A stretch of DNA of 64,000 nucleotides from Vitis vinifera (GCF_030704535.1 NC_081815.1:2991001-3055000), one strand, 5' to 3'. Positions 1-23,577 are shown, numbered from the stretch's first letter. Program-made: numbers and translations. The notes: generated by a model from the sequence alone, not told the origin.

Positions 1-403
1 ATTTCAAAAGCTCGAGAGAGGGAGGAGAGACGAAGGAGGCTATTTTGCTCTCTTCTCTCATTTCCCTTCTTTGTTTTCTCTCTCTAAACCCTGTCTTTCT
101 CTCTCTTCTCTCTTATCTCCTTGTTTGGATCGGAGTTCCATTGATTCCGGTCAAAGTGCTGCAGTTTCCGGCCACCATTTACAGGATTCCGCCGTGAATC
201 TCGAGCTGCGGAATACTGGATTTTTTATTCAATTTATGTTATTCGGAGGTATTTGATTGGGTTTTGGATCTGAAAGTTGGTAAATTTAAGTGGATTTGTG
301 GAATTTGTGGCGAGGAATCAGTGGATTGAGTAATCATTGGCGTGAAAATTTGGAATTAGGAGGTGTTTTATTTGATTATTGGAGAGTTTTGAATTTGAAT
401 TTG
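1..403 (+). promoter_or_regulatory. 5' leader of the TCX5-like gene
   Basis: This is non-coding sequence upstream of the first TCX5-like start codon. Positions about 47-125 form a strongly pyrimidine-rich CT tract, typical of plant 5' leaders. A short upstream ORF begins with ATG at 236 and stops with TGA at 254-256 (6 codons), well before the main ATG at 404. The frame of the main ORF stays open upstream to 290 but has no ATG there, so 404 is the first usable start. The transcription start cannot be seen and may lie before the window. Confidence 0.5.
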
Positions 404-1231
404 ATGGAGCAAGGTGAGGGAGGGGATTTCCCTCCAAAAAAGGTTCAATCGGATACGGCTGGGACGGCGGCTGTGACGTCGGATATTCCGCTGAAGAAGC
501 TCGCAAGGCAGCTGGATTTTACGGCTTTTGGTGGTGCATCGGCGGCGGTGGTCTTGCCGGAGCACCCTCAGTCGCAGCCTCAGGCGCAGGCGCAGCATCC
601 AGTGACGATGCCGGTGCCACCCCAGACGACTCATCCTTCAGTGAGGGTTGTGTAAGTTTCTGAGATTGTCTCAGTGGCTTCATTCATGGAACTTGTATTT
701 TGTTTCGGGTATTTGGTTTTTGAGTTTGAACTGCTCAAAATTTTTGGAAATTTGAGGGGTTTTGGTTTGAATTCTTTTTATGAATGCTACTTCTCTTTCT
801 CTGTCCCACTCCCGCTATGACTCTAATTTGGTTTTTTATTTTAAATTTTGTGGATCAATTACAATTATTTATTTCATATTTGTTGGATGTGTGTGTGGTA
901 TGAGTTCTTTCAAGATTATCCAATCATATTACAATTTTTTATCTTCCAAGTAGGCATTAGCACACCGAATTTTGTCAAACGGATCCTTGAGGCGCCTAAT
1001 TAAATTTTTTTTTTTACCTAGGCTATTAATAATATATTTGTGTTGATTGCATACTTGAATCTAAAAAGTTTTGAACTTGAGCCTCTCTTTGAGTTTGTGG
1101 ATGGTGAATTGGGACCAAAAAGAAAAATTGCATTTGATTATTTGCTACGGTGAAGCAGAAAATTTGGTAAGTATGTGGAGAATTTGATTGTGTATTGCTA
1201 TGAATTTTCCCTCCTTGTTCTACATTTAAAA

Positions 1232-1262
<31 letters not shown>

Positions 1263-4200
1263 CCTTCATTTCTTGAGAGGCAGTATAGCTCATATGGTTT
1301 CATCAGAGGGATCTAATCTATGCTAGGACCCTGCTGCTACTTTACTCCCAGCCCCAGAATAAGAAATGTCTGATCACCAAACAAAGAGTGTGTATGTGTG
1401 CATGCCATCTTATGTGTGAATGAATATTGAAGGCAGTCTGATGTTGATGATATGTTCTATATTGAGATTTTGATATACTTTGTTGTTTAGATTTGGAAGT
1501 GTAAAATAAGAAATAAACTACTTTTTGTTGCTTTTCTTGTTTTGTTGCTGACTAATTTTGAATTGGGTAATAGACTATGATTGTGGGCTCTGACCACATC
1601 TCCTTCCTTTTCAGGAAACCAGAATCCCCAAGATCGCGACCAAGACCCAATATTGATGTGAAAGATGGTACTCCAAAGAAGCAAAAACAATGCAACTGCA
1701 AACACTCTCGATGCTTGAAATTGTGAGTGTTTTACCTCTCTATATGCACCCTTATTATGAAGAAACACTTCATTAAATTGATTTTTCTTCTCCTTTTGAA
1801 TTATTATGATAATATATTTTAAGTGAATTTCTGCACAAATAACTTCTCGGTGCCATTCTTACGTTGCACTATGCCATCTAGGCTGCTGGTGTCATTTTGT
1901 TGTAAATGTTTTGTATGAATAAAAAATAATACATTTTAGTTTTTACTCTTTTTGCCTTTTACTGACGAGAATTTCAAATTTCTCATAACTCTGAAGGTCT
2001 TATGCAGGGACCTTGTTTGGCATATCTTGTGTGTTTTTTTGCACCATGACAACTATGTCTGTTGATCAAATCTACCTAAAACGTCCTCTACGGAGTATAG
2101 AATAAATTATTACCAGAACCTGAAAAAGAGATGCAAAAAAGATAAGTGGATATCTTCCATAATTATAGTGGGGAAACAGATTTGAATTTAGTTGCAGCTT
2201 CATATGTGAATATAATTGTCAACAGCGTTATAGCGAACAATAATTGTTCATTGTCTCTAGTTTTTATTTTCAATAATGAATAGTAATCATTCCTTAAGCA
2301 TGATTACTTTTTGTTTTCTTTTTTGGGTATTGTACCTTAACTACTTTACACCTGGCTTGGTATAGGAAATTGTTGGCCTGAAGTCCTACAGAAATTAACC
2401 TAATCTCACCTAGCCTGTAATATCCCTTGCCAGGTTATGTATAGTGATTATTGTATGATACTAAAAAAACATACAAAACATATAATCTCAATCTATGTCG
2501 CATGCACACTTCATATAAACATATTGGGTTCCTTGACATTCTCAGTTTTATTTCAATAATTTCTATACAAAGTATATGTAACTTAGTTCTAGTGAAAAAT
2601 CTTATATTGAATATGAAGCTGATTCTGGTAATATGTTGGTCAGGTATTGTGAGTGTTTTGCATCTGGAATATATTGTGATGGGTGTAACTGTGTAAATTG
2701 TCACAATAATGTTGAAAATGAGGCTGCTAGGCGAGAAGCTGTTGAAGTTACCTTGGAGCGTAATCCAAATGCTTTCAGGCCAAAAATTGCTAGCAGTCCA
2801 CATGGAGCTCGGGATAGCAGGGTATGTATATTTGCACAAACTAAAATTGGCTACTTCTCAAAGATGCTTTCGATTAAGTTTCAGCTACAAAATACTGCTA
2901 TCACCTTGTATTTTTTATGTTTAACATTTGTTCAAGAGGCTGAGTGCTAATTTACTAGTTTTAAAAAATTGTTGGTACAGTTTATGTTCCAGAAGGGAAT
3001 TTGTGTTAACCTGTATGTAACTATTAAAAGCTTATTTTTTTATATTATCTTTTGGTGGCAGATTTATCATGCAGATGCCATTCCTGATATTGATTTCTGC
3101 TGTAATTCAAATGAAAATTGGGCTAAAATCTAAGAATCAGAGTGTATGTTTCGTGATTTATCAACAGAATGCAATATTCTTCCTGTTTTGTGCATGAGGG
3201 AGCACAGTCCTTTATAATCAAGCATAGTTTCTTAGTATGGAACTATGGATTAATTTGTTATTTTGTTGAGCTTTTCATTTTTTCATTTCCATTCCACTAA
3301 CACTTTTGTGCTGTATTTGTACATACTTTCAACGTTTACTGAAATGTTGTAATTCCATTTCTGTATTAATGAAAGGTTTTGGTACCACCCTTTATTAATT
3401 TACCTACACTTTAACTTCCTGATCTTGCTTTTGAATGCAGAACTAATAACCATGTGCTTAATCTTTCTCATCCTTTTTTATTGCTTTCCCTTACTTTGTA
3501 AGATGCTCACTGGTTAAAAAGTGGATCTGATGTCAAGACAAGTTTCATCAAAATAAAATCCTTTGCTCACTAGTCTGCACTTAGCACCACTTAGAACATA
3601 TTTTAGGTTGCATTGGGCATCTATTAAAGTAGCATTTTTTAAACCTCTGTAAATAGCTGCCGAAAAACAATTATTTTTTATTAAGACATTTTGATGATAG
3701 GTTTGGTTGCATTTGTGGAACAAAAGAGGTTATATTCTCTTTTTTAAATCTGGTTGAGCAGAAGTTGCCCAACATGCTTTGGTTTCTAGTTTGTTCAGGA
3801 AGTATCAATTTTGACCATGAGGACAATTGTATCCTTACATGAAAATTTAAAAATTCCTATGTATTTATGCATTGATAAACATTCTAATGTTTTGACCAAC
3901 CTTAAAAAGTATTTCTGTAAAGCAGAAAACTCATAACCCTTCTAGAAATAATTGAACAAATACCAAAGAACAGTTGTTACATTTAAAGGTAGTTCTCAAA
4001 TACAATTCTGTTGGTGGGTAAGAATGTGCCTGCTAGTGGTGGTTAAGCTGGTTATCATTGAATACCAATATCTGTGTTAACTTGTGCTTCCTGGCAAAGT
4101 ACACATGAACTGTAAGCTGTACACATCATAAAAATTCAATTCCTAACAAGGAAAAAAAAAATCCTATCATTCTTGGGCTCTTTTGGTTGGTGATGCTTGA

Positions 4201-7200
4201 CGAATGTGAATTGGTTACTATATTAGTGCTGCAATAATGATGTTCAAATTTCTTCAAATGGAAGAACAAGCTGAGTGAAGCACTTATTTGAGAAATTGCT
4301 GCAGATGTGCATAATGGAGGAGTCAAAACATGAAATATTGACTGGGTTGCAAGTGGCCTGGCTGTGCCAGAGAGGGAAAGAGAGAGAGAGAGAGAGAGAG
4401 AAGCAAGTCAGCACCTTGAGATATATATTCTTCTGTTCAAGCACAACACACCCTCCACCTAAAACAGACGTTGTCTTAAAAATTTTAGCCATCCATTATC
4501 CCTTGTAACTTTGATCTTTCTCTAACCATCCGGTAAAAATGGTTTCATGCCTATCTCTGGCTAAATCAGTTTGCTTGTCTACTCTCAATTTTAATTTGTG
4601 GTAGTATGTGGGTGTGCAAGTGTGTGGGAGAGATTTTAAAGAAGTGAAAATTTGATGCTGACACTTGAAAAAGTAAGAATTCTTCCTTTTGGAATGTTTG
4701 TATTGAGTTTGCTGACTGATTTGGAACATGTAGGCTATTTATTTAGGAACAAGACATTATCAAATAATTGGATGCTTATATAGAAATTACTAATTACAAA
4801 TTTATACACACAAAATCAAGTCAGCCCACAGAAAAAGTAGAAGAATTTCCAATATTCTTGGTCCAAATAGTATAGTTCTTTTGTTGATGCTTTTGGTAAA
4901 ATAAAATGATGTATGGCCAATCTTATGGTATCAAACTTCTTGTCTTACTTTGAGAACTCACGACTCATTCCTCCTAAGAGTCATTTATTGCTCTGTGCAA
5001 GATGGCTTTTGATTTTTCTGTCTTTTCCATGAATCTTTATACATCATAATAAAACTATATGACACTGTTATAAAAGGACCTAGACAAAAGAGAATCCCCT
5101 GGTGTTCTCAACTAATAAATTAAATGGATACCTTACTTTAGCACATAACTGTTTCCTATTGTGTTGCTGGCTACTGTTGACTGGAATTTGGACTGCTTTG
5201 GAATAAATGTAGGAGGAGTCTGGGGAAGCTTTAGTGTTGGGAAAGCACAACAAGGGATGCCATTGCAAGAAATCAGGGTGTTTAAAAAAATACTGTGAGT
5301 GCTTCCAAGCCAACATTCTCTGCTCTGAAAATTGTAAATGCATGGACTGCAAGAACTTTGAAGGAAGTGAAGAGAGACAGGCTCTCTTCCATGGAGACCA
5401 TGCCAACAGCATGGCATATATCCAGCAGGCTGCTAATGCTGCCATCACTGGAGCTATTGGATCCTCTGGCTTTGGATCTCCTCCAGTATCCAAGAAGAGA
5501 AAAGGTCAGGAACTGTTTTATGGGCCGACATCCAAGGATCCGTCTCTTCACAGGCTTGCACAATTCCAACAGGTAACTTGATTTTCACATCCTTGTTGCA
5601 AACTTGCAATATGTTTGGATGGATTGGTGCAAAATTACATATTAATTGTTATTATTGCTAACATGATTCCCTTTTACATCAGCTCAACGTGGTTTGTCAT
5701 ATTTTCTATTTGGATAACTAAACTGATTGTTATTAAACAATTGGCTCTGCATGGGTAGGCATGACCATGGATTTAAATTATGCAATTATCTGTGTTTTAC
5801 TGCTAATTGGTATTGATTTTTGTAGTTTCAACTAAATGATTACAATCCTGATAGTAATCTTAAGTTTATATTTTCTATGTTTATCAGGCAAGCCTTACCA
5901 AAGCATCTGTAACCACCTCTTCATTGTCTTCCACCCCTGTTTCTCGTGTCCCTAACAGTGCAGCATCAGGCACCTCAAAATTTACTTACAGGTACTCAAT
6001 AGTTGTCTTTGCAAATTTTTTTTCTCCTACTCATTCACAGAACTAACTCGTTATTATGGTTAAAGGTCTCTCTTAGCAGACATCATTCAACCGCAGGACT
6101 TGAAGGAGCTTTGCTCTGTTCTGGTGGTAGTGTCTGAAGAAGCTGCCAGGACATTTGCAGGTATGCTTTAGTTACTGGCTTAGACTGTGTTGTACCCAAA
6201 TCATGAATCCATCTTATGTGTATGAAAAATGAGTATGCATAAGGTTTGTTCATGCATGTGCATCAATGTACGATTATAGAGTTGAATGTCTATTTTGATG
6301 TGATTATTTTATGTAATAGGGCTTACCTATAATCTAACTATAAGGTTCTGTGTGTTGTTTGCTGCATTAGTGGAGTTAATGTGATTGTTTTATTAGGGAA
6401 AGAAAAACAAAGGAATATGAAATGGGTTTTATTGTTGGATTGATTTGAACTTAACACTACCTGTCTTTAGGTATGTTGAACATTTTATGCCTTCTGAGTA
6501 ACTTATGATAAGATGGAATCTCTTATGCATTCAAAACGATTGATAATTCTTAGACAGTTTCACATTGATCATATTAAAAGGATCGTCTACAGAATGGCTC
6601 ATGGGATGCTACATCATTAACATCTTCTGTTTTTCTTTTATTATATTCCGAATGTTTATGGTTAAGAGTTCTAATAGTATGTCAAGTTCAGATATCTCGT
6701 TTTACTCAAAACTCATGTACATCTCAAGTTACACATCAATTTCAAACACACTCTTTGGAATATGATGTTGGACATCATCTTTTGAAATTATGCATGTTTT
6801 GGAAGATAATTTAGATAAGAATGAAGATATTAACCAATGACAATATGCAGTTCAGAAAAGAACTCAATAAGTTAAAGACCTGTAGTTTCTAAGGCATCAC
6901 AAACACAAAATTTTTCTTTTTTTCTTCTTCATGAATTAAATAATATTGTTGGAGTATAACTAATTCCACAAAGTGAGAATTTCTTATGTGGAGCGGGATT
7001 CTGTGTGGGCTTATGGTCAATTGATTGCTAAAGAGGTGTTTCTTTGAATTTAATTAACCTTGCTCCTATCTTTTACCTACATATACTTTTTTTGGGATCC
7101 ACCTGATAAATTGAATTTTAGTAAACTTCATTCTTATACCCCTTAAGGCAAACAACCATGGCTACAAATTTTGAACATGTTTTTTCAGTCCATTTTTCTA

Positions 7201-9619
7201 CAAATTCTTGTGTTTTTGTGTGTGTTAAATGGGAAGAGGGACGCAAAGGGGATTCATCATGGCAGTACAGTATCCCCAATTTTTGTTTATTTGTTATTTA
7301 AAAATTGAAAGGGGAAGGGGAATTTTGATACTCTGGGAAACTTTTTTGGTGATGTCAGCCATTCTTATTAGTTGTGCTAATGGCAGTCTGACAGACGGGT
7401 CCATGTGAAACTGAGAGCTAAGTACAGGAGGTGTAAAGACAGTTACTGAAAGAGAGTGCATAAGTGCATCTAAGGCTAAATACAGGAGGTGTAAATGATG
7501 TTTACCTATTGATTTAAGGAAAAGCAGCATTCATCTATGCAACTATTTGAGCAGCCTCCTGTTTTAAGATTTTGTCCAGAGACAGGAATGTCTAACTAGT
7601 TTTGTCAGTCTGCCTCAAAATCTGGATTAGCTTTACAATTAGGCGTGCCATTTCTCTCCCTTGGAAGAAGTTAAATGGTATGTCAGGGAGGGATCTCCAC
7701 AAACAGAAAATGTCATGGGCCACCTGGTCTCTGTCTCCCATGAAATTTTATTGTATTTCTTTGGCAGGAAAATGAGGTTCTGCACATCATCACCCTTAAT
7801 TGTACATGTTTCACAATTAGGAAATCTCATGAGCATGCGGGCTTTACTTTGGCTTTCAACTGGTGTGCATTATTCTTTTAAAGCATTTCATCATTCTTGT
7901 CACCAATCTCCCTAAATTGCCTTCAACCACAATCCTATAGCAAAAGGGTCTTCCTTCAGGTCACGAAAGCCTAATAATACAAATTTTTTCCCACTGCCTA
8001 ATCAACCTTTCCCAAGATCATGAAAGCCTTTGATCTGACCTTGAGAATGATCCATTGCAACATCCACATGACCTTAGCCTAAATGATTTGTCCCTCTGGA
8101 TTGGTCGTGCTTTTACTCTAGTCCTCAAGTGGAACTACAATCTAATAGTGTGTGAGCTCTTTCTTGATGCAACTGAAACTATAATCAAAACCAAATGTTA
8201 GTGGAACTTACCTAGCAACCTAAGAACTGTTTCATCAGAAAATTTTACACGGAAGTGAATCATTGTTTCCAGTTCTTATCCAGCATTAAAGAAGTCAGTC
8301 AACCTATTGTTTCTATTCACATCCCAGCAGCATGCACCTCTTTGTATTCATGCAGGATGGTATCTGTCATATTCCCCCAATAAATCTCTTAGTAAGCTTA
8401 GCAAAAAAGTTAACACGTGCCATCCTTTGATAGAATGGGATTTCTTCTAAATTTTTTGTTTTCAATGCTTCTAGACAAAAGAAATCTGGTGGAAAAGCCT
8501 GCAGAAGAACAGGTAGAAACTTCTCGTGCTTCATCGACTCAAGACAGGTTACAAAGCCAGAAGGAATCTGACATTGAGAAAGCAGTGGCTGATGATTGCT
8601 CAAGTAGAAACCAGGCTGATAAACTTGGGCCTGATGATTCCAGCTCAGATGGTGGGGATGTGCCAAAAGGGAGGCCAATGTCTCCTGGAACCCTAGCATT
8701 GATGTGTGATGAACAAGATACAATGTTCATGGCAGCTGCCTCCCCTAATGTGTTAATGGGCCATAGCTGCAACACATCTTCACAATTGCCTTATGGGCAA
8801 GGTATAACAGAGGCCTATGCGGAGCAGGAAAGGATTATCTTGACTAAGTTTCGAGATTGTCTCAACAGGCTCATAACTTTTGGAGAAATTAAAGGTAAAG
8901 TTTTCTATCTCATTCTAAATTTTGGAAAATTACTTGTTGGATTGTGAAGACTTGCAGCCTGGCCAAGGTTTCCCAAATTGATGACACCCCAGATTTAAAA
9001 AATTTCAATTGATTCTTTTTGTTTGATGAAAATAAACCATATGTTTTCTGCCCACTTGAAAAATGGGATCAGAACATCAAATGGATCATTTAATTTGATT
9101 GGTTGTTTAAATTGAACTCAAAAGGAAGTAGTGGTTCCCTTCCATTCTTCTGGCTATGTAGCATATGCTTCATTTCGGATGCGTGGTCAGTTGTAATGGT
9201 TCCAATTTTCTGACTTTGGAGTCATGCTTCATATGAAGATGAGATGGAGATCAGATAATTAGTTAGGGTGATTCCCATTATTAATTTGTTGTATATTGTT
9301 TACGTGACTGAGTTATGTGACATTTAATGACGTCTTTGTATTACACGCTACAGAAACAAAGTGCTCCTCGCTAGCCAGAACTGAATCAGGAGGTCAAAAT
9401 GAGCCATTCAGCAATGGCCCTGCAAATGCCAGAACCGATACTGGCAATCAACAGGTGCCTGTTAGCAATGGTGTTTCAAAACCTCCCTTTCCTCCAGCAA
9501 CCAAGATGTCTCAGACGGTCACTGCAGCCGCCGCTTCTCCCAATAATACCCTGCTTTCAAAACCTTCAACCCACACTGAAAATGGGGATATAAATCTAAA
9601 GACCGAAAAAGAGTTGTAA
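404..9619 (+). CDS. TCX5: Tesmin/TSO1-like CXC protein (CPP family, TCX5/6-like; LIN54 homologue)
   Basis: Eight exons join in phase: 404-651, 1615-1722, 2644-2821, 5213-5572, 5888-5991, 6066-6160, 8475-8894 and 9354-9619, giving 592 aa. The diagnostic CRC module has two cysteine-rich CXC motifs, at about residues 107-147 ([16 protein letters not shown]) and 194-234 ([16 protein letters not shown]). They are joined by the conserved [10 protein letters not shown] linker. The N-terminus is rich in Pro and Gln. CXC domains chelate zinc and bind CHR-like TTTGAA promoter elements. Family members are nuclear and act as the LIN54-like DNA-binding subunit of DREAM-type complexes that repress cell-cycle and DNA-methylation genes. 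The assignment to TCX5/6 rather than another CPP protein rests on overall similarity and gene neighbourhood. The ATG at 404 is the first in frame. Intron 6 (6161-8474) is the longest. Confidence 0.9.
4379..4402. repeat. (GA)n microsatellite in TCX5-like intron 3
   Basis: An uninterrupted GAGAGA run of about 12 dinucleotides lies in the 2.4 kb third intron. Another (GA)n run occurs near 61332-61349 in a MYB3R intron. Both are possible length-polymorphic markers. Confidence 0.85.
6161..8474 (+). other. Long intron 6 of the TCX5-like gene
   Basis: This 2.3 kb intron has a clean GTATGC donor and a CTAG acceptor. It contains a small imperfect direct repeat (GCTAAGTACAGGAGGTGTAAA near 7417 and GCTAAATACAGGAGGTGTAAA near 7476). 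The stretch from about 7640 to 8330 is less AT-rich than the rest and may be an old transposon fragment. I could not recognise any encoded domain in it on either strand. Confidence 0.5.
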
Positions 9620-11799
9620 AAAGATTTAGAGACAGAATTGGCCCAAGGTATGCTACTGCATCTTTGTAATACTAGGCTATTGCTTATTCCAGATTGTCTT
9701 GGATGCAGTGAAAGTATAATTTTGGGCTCCCAATTGTTAGAACTGACCAGGATTCGATCCATTTCTTACTTCACTCATTAATATATTCTTAAATTAGTTT
9801 TTCAGTCTTCAGCTACGGTTGGAGCAGAGGTTGTGTAATATGCAGAGCCTTGTAATTGCATCGAGATATTGGTAACATACCAACCGCAGAGTCACAGCTT
9901 GTAATTTATATGGTACGATTTTCTTTAATCCATTCAAGTTGCCCTAGAAACTGAGAGCAAATTTTACATTTTCTTTTTCATGGGATTTTTGTAACTTCCC
10001 TTTATTTTTTATGTTGGTTCTTGAGGTTGGAAGAAATGAAATCCACTGTTTCCTTGTACGCATGTTACCTTTTTGGTTCATTGATTCACTTTTCATTACC
10101 TTTTAGGCAAATAATTACCTCGTAAGGCTCATATGAAATTCATGCCCTGATTGCTTTTTCCCTTCCTTACTTGAATTAGGATCCTAGTTTTCATTTTGTC
10201 AGGTGAGGGTCATTCCATGATTCACAATTAATCTCTCAGTTCATGAGTCATCATAGATTCTCAGAAGCAGCCTTCATTTTGACATGGTGCTAGAGGTGGG
10301 TATTTGGTTCTCCACCATGTAGTTGTGGAAAAACGAGAGAGAGAAGTTTAAGACTATTCGTAAAGACATTTTAAGGGAAAGGAGAATGGGGCAAATTTTT
10401 TTTTTTTGATGTGTCGGGTCACGAGGGTGGAGTAGGTTGATGTAAGTGGAGCCTGCAGAGCCACGTATTAGGGCCGGAGCAAATGGAATGAATAAATGAT
10501 AAAATATCTTTTGAAAAGGCCAGCTTGCCGTACACTTGTCATCGAAACATGGTTTGTAATTGAATAGATTCCAGAATTGATTGGTAGAAACAGGGATATT
10601 AAACAAGTTTTTCAACCAAGTCGGCATAAAAGGTGTTAGAGTAGATGCATGCTTACGTGTGAATGTATACGTATGCTTACAGGTTCTTAGGTGGCACTGA
10701 GCCTTAATATATATATATTTCTTACTTTAAAAAAAGAAAAAAGAAAATGATAGTAAATTCCTATATAAAATACATGAGTTCTTTCTTTCTTTAAAACTTA
10801 GTTTTAAAGATAATAATTTAAAAAAAATTAAATTGTAAAATAATTTTTAATAATATAAGGTAAGTTTAAATCAATGTATTTTGTATAAAATTTATTAGTA
10901 TTTTCTATTTTAAAAAAATAGGAAACTGAACAAATGAATACTTAATCGATTTGGCTAATTAAAATGAGGTGATAAAATTTCTTTGACACCTTAATTTTAT
11001 TAATAATAATAATAATACCATTATTTTTTCACTGTAAATCTTTAAGAGTTTGTGTATTTTACATAAAAACTAATACTATTTTCTTTTTTAAAAATAGAAA
11101 TGCATCCAAATACTTATAGTATATTAGGAAATACTTCACTTTTTTTTTCATTTTTAATTTAGTTAGAATTTTTTTATATAAAAGTAGAACATCTTGAACA
11201 AAAAGTATAAATTTATGTCATACTTTTATAAATTATTTTAAAATTTGAGGTCGTATATTTTTTTTTTGATATTTTAATTTTTTTAACCAAATTTTAAACC
11301 TGTTGGAAAAATTTTGTTATATCTTTAAGACTCATTTAAAAAAAATAAAATAAATTTGACATCATTAATTTTATTTCTTTTTATATTTCAATTTTTTAAG
11401 CAATTTTTAAACCATTTACCTTTTCAATTTTAAAGTTTTTAAAAATTCTTGTGTATTCGACTGGACACTTAAGTTATGAATTATTTTATGATTAGTTACT
11501 TTGACATAATATAACAAAATTTTGTATAGTTGATTACCTAGCAGGAAAGATTGATAGAGAACATGAATTTATTAAGTTGTATTGGAGAAGCATAGGACCC
11601 GTTTGTTAAGTGTTCTCAAAAGTGTTGATATTGGATCAATCGGGTTTTACGGTCTTTCACTGCTCCTCGTTTCAACAGTGAAATCATAAGGGATATTTGG
11701 TTCTTTCCAACATTTCTCATTTCCAAAAGTTATTTGGTTGTTTGCCAAATCTTACTCGTCTCTTCGTAATTTTGGCTGCTTGTGTTACCCACAATACAC
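9620..11799. other. 3' flank of TCX5-like gene and AT-rich spacer
   Basis: Positions 9620 to about 9950 are probably 3' UTR. A canonical donor at 9648 and acceptors at 9805 and 9812 suggest an intron within it or alternative C-terminal exons. From about 10690 to 11560 the sequence is extremely AT-rich with homopolymer runs and no credible ORF. The short ORF on the minus strand at 10274-10627 shows no recognisable similarity. Nothing else is supported. Confidence 0.5.
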
Positions 11800-13720
11800 A
11801 TAAACTTCAATTTCGTTATTGTAAATGTTTTTTCCTTTGATATAGTTCAGTTCATAAGGGATATTCATGTCTCCATCCCTCTGGTAGAGTCTTCATGTCA
11901 TGGAATGTAATCTTCCTTATTTGGAGTTATTCTCATCTCTAACCAATGTTTCCTCTTCTCAAACCAAACACACTTCCAAGTTTGTCTTCAACCTTTAGTG
12001 CAAGTACAAAATTTTAGTTAGTGATGTGCGTCAACCAAACACTGTGGCTGGTCTTGAGATAATCAAAGGCAACAATCTTTAACGATTGCATGACCAATTA
12101 GTAGAGCATGTGACACATTTTGATTCAACCACCACTACATCTCCACAGTCTAAGCAACCTTCCTAACCTGCTATCATTCAACCACATTTATAACCAACTC
12201 CTACCTCTGAACCAATTCCTTCTACTCATTCCATAGTGACATGAAGCAGAGCTGGAATATACAAACCCAAGTTATTTAATGTTCTTAAGCATCCACTAAC
12301 TGTATCTCTATGATCCCAATTGGAAGAAAGCCATGGATGCAAAATTTCAAGCTCTCAATAATCATACTTGGTGTTTTGTTTCCTATTAGTCCAAGTATAA
12401 TGTTGTTGGGAATGAATGGGTCTTCAAGCTGAAATACAATGTTGATGGTTCATTAAACAAGTATAAAGCTTGCTTGGTAGCAAAAGGGTTTCATCAAACT
12501 CCTAGAGTAGAATTCTCTAAAACTTACCATTCGGTGTTGAGTCTTCTACTATTCGGGTTGATCTGGCTTTAGCCTTGCAACAACGATGGGTTGTTCATCA
12601 ATTGGATGTAAATAATGCCTTCCTAAATAGGCATTTATAGGAGGATGTGTATATGAGTCAGCCCGAGGGATTGTTGATTCTACAACGCTTCAATTTGTAT
12701 GCAAGTTAAGGAAAGTGCTTTATGAGGTAAAGCAAGTGCCGAGGGCCTAATTCGATAGACTTAAGCAAACACTCTTATATTGGGGCTTTACTAATTCATG
12801 ATCTAATGTATTTTTGTTTCTGTATAAATCAGAAGATACCTTGCTGATTTTATTGGTTTACATTGATGAGATCTTGATCATTGGTAACAATTCTACAGCT
12901 ATATCAAAATTAGTAAGTGACTTGAATTGCAACTTTGCTCTTAAAGATTTTGGTTCCTTACATTTCTTCCTTGGAGTAAAAGCTCTTCGGGATACTACTG
13001 GGTTGTATCTAAACCTTCACTTTAAAGGAGTGTTATTGGGGCCTTATAATATGTCATAATGACATGTCCAGATATCTCCTATATGGTTAGCAAGTTGAGT
13101 TAGTTTTTACAAAATCCTACTAATGTTCATTGGGAAGCTTACAAAAGAGTACTTTTTGTTACTTGAAAGAGACCATCACTCCTAGTCTTCACTTCAAATC
13201 CAACAAACAATTAGACCTTTTAGTCTTCTCTGATGCCTGATTGAGCAAGCTACTCAGATGATAGACAATCTACCAATGGCAATTGTGTGTTTTTTGGAGG
13301 CAATCTTGTGTCTTGGAGCTCCAAGAAACAAAGTGTAGTAGCATGATCGAGTACTAAGTTGGAATGTTGTGCATTGACTCTTCTTGTTGTAGAATTAATA
13401 ACTTGGATGGATTCTTTGCTAAGAGAGTTGAGAGTTGAACTCAAATTCTCACTGATAATTTGGTGTGACAATCAAGGAGCAACTTTGTTGGTAGCAAATC
13501 TTGTATATCATGCTCGAACAAAGCATATTGAGATTGACATGCATTTTGTGCGAGACAAGGTTCTGCAAAAGATATTAGAGATCCACTTTGTTCCATCAAT
13601 AGACCAGGTTGCTAATGTCTTCACCAAACCTTTGTCAACAGCTAGATTAGATTTTTAAAGCTGAAGAGCAAACTCAAAGTAGATGAATCACCTTTTCATT
13701 TGAGAGGGCATGTGAAAACA
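11800..13720 (+). mobile_element. Decayed Ty1/copia retrotransposon (integrase tail to RNase H)
   Basis: Copia-type pol remains are visible in order but in shifting frames with many stops. Near 11860-11930 there is an integrase C-terminal GRVF..NVIF remnant. Near 12550-12660 lies reverse transcriptase with WVVHQLDVNNAFLN followed by VYMSQPEG. At 12850-12890 is the catalytic-site remnant VYIDEILI (family YVDDIL), and at 12930-12975 LKDFGSLHFFLG. Near 13225-13345 is an RNase H segment ([15 protein letters not shown]), and at 13461-13655 WCDNQGA...HARTKHIEID...FTKPL. These are hallmarks of Ty1/copia RNase H. Frameshifts and stops mean it is inactive. LTRs are not clearly recognisable; a 3' LTR might begin near the TGTGAAAACAC at 13711. 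Confidence 0.85.
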
Positions 13721-14228
13721 CACATGGCAACTACCACATCAAGGGTTCTTTCTTTCTGTACTCAATTAAAAGGCTCTGTAAGAAACAGAAAACTGAGACT
13801 TGAGGTTTGCAATTTTCTTGGTTCTCTCAAGGTTTTCTTCCTCTCCATACACAAATTTCACTAACCCCAATTCTCGTTTCACTAATCCTTGATCAAGAGC
13901 TGAGCTGGGATTTACCAATCACCATATCATGAAGATGGAACAAATTTAAAGAAAAACTGAACAAGCCCTTAGTGGGTTAGATTTCCTTTGGGGCATGCGA
14001 CGATCGCATTTTTAAATACGCTACTATTGCAATGTTGTAGGAAATAAACTACATTCATTTATTGGCAAAATTTAAGAGATAATGTTTGAACCAACATTTA
14101 AATCATGTAAAAGATAATTATTCTCGATCTTTGCTTCTCAAAGAATTCCAATGGAGCCAAAGAAAAAAAGGGTTCTTATTCTTCTTGAGACCCGATATCT
14201 TTGACGACCAGGTGGATCTTGGAGTACC
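13721..14228. other. Spacer between copia relic and AIM1 3' end
   Basis: This sequence has no credible gene. It may contain the decayed 3' LTR of the copia element at its left side and the 3' UTR of the minus-strand AIM1 gene at its right side. No poly(A) signal could be assigned with confidence. Confidence 0.4.

Positions 14229-23577
<9,349 letters not shown>

Noticed and set aside
2435-2950. Several overlapping ORFs on both strands around exon 3 of the first gene
   Set aside because: They run across intron sequence or oppose the real CXC-coding exon at 2644-2821; only that exon fits splice sites and the CXC motif.
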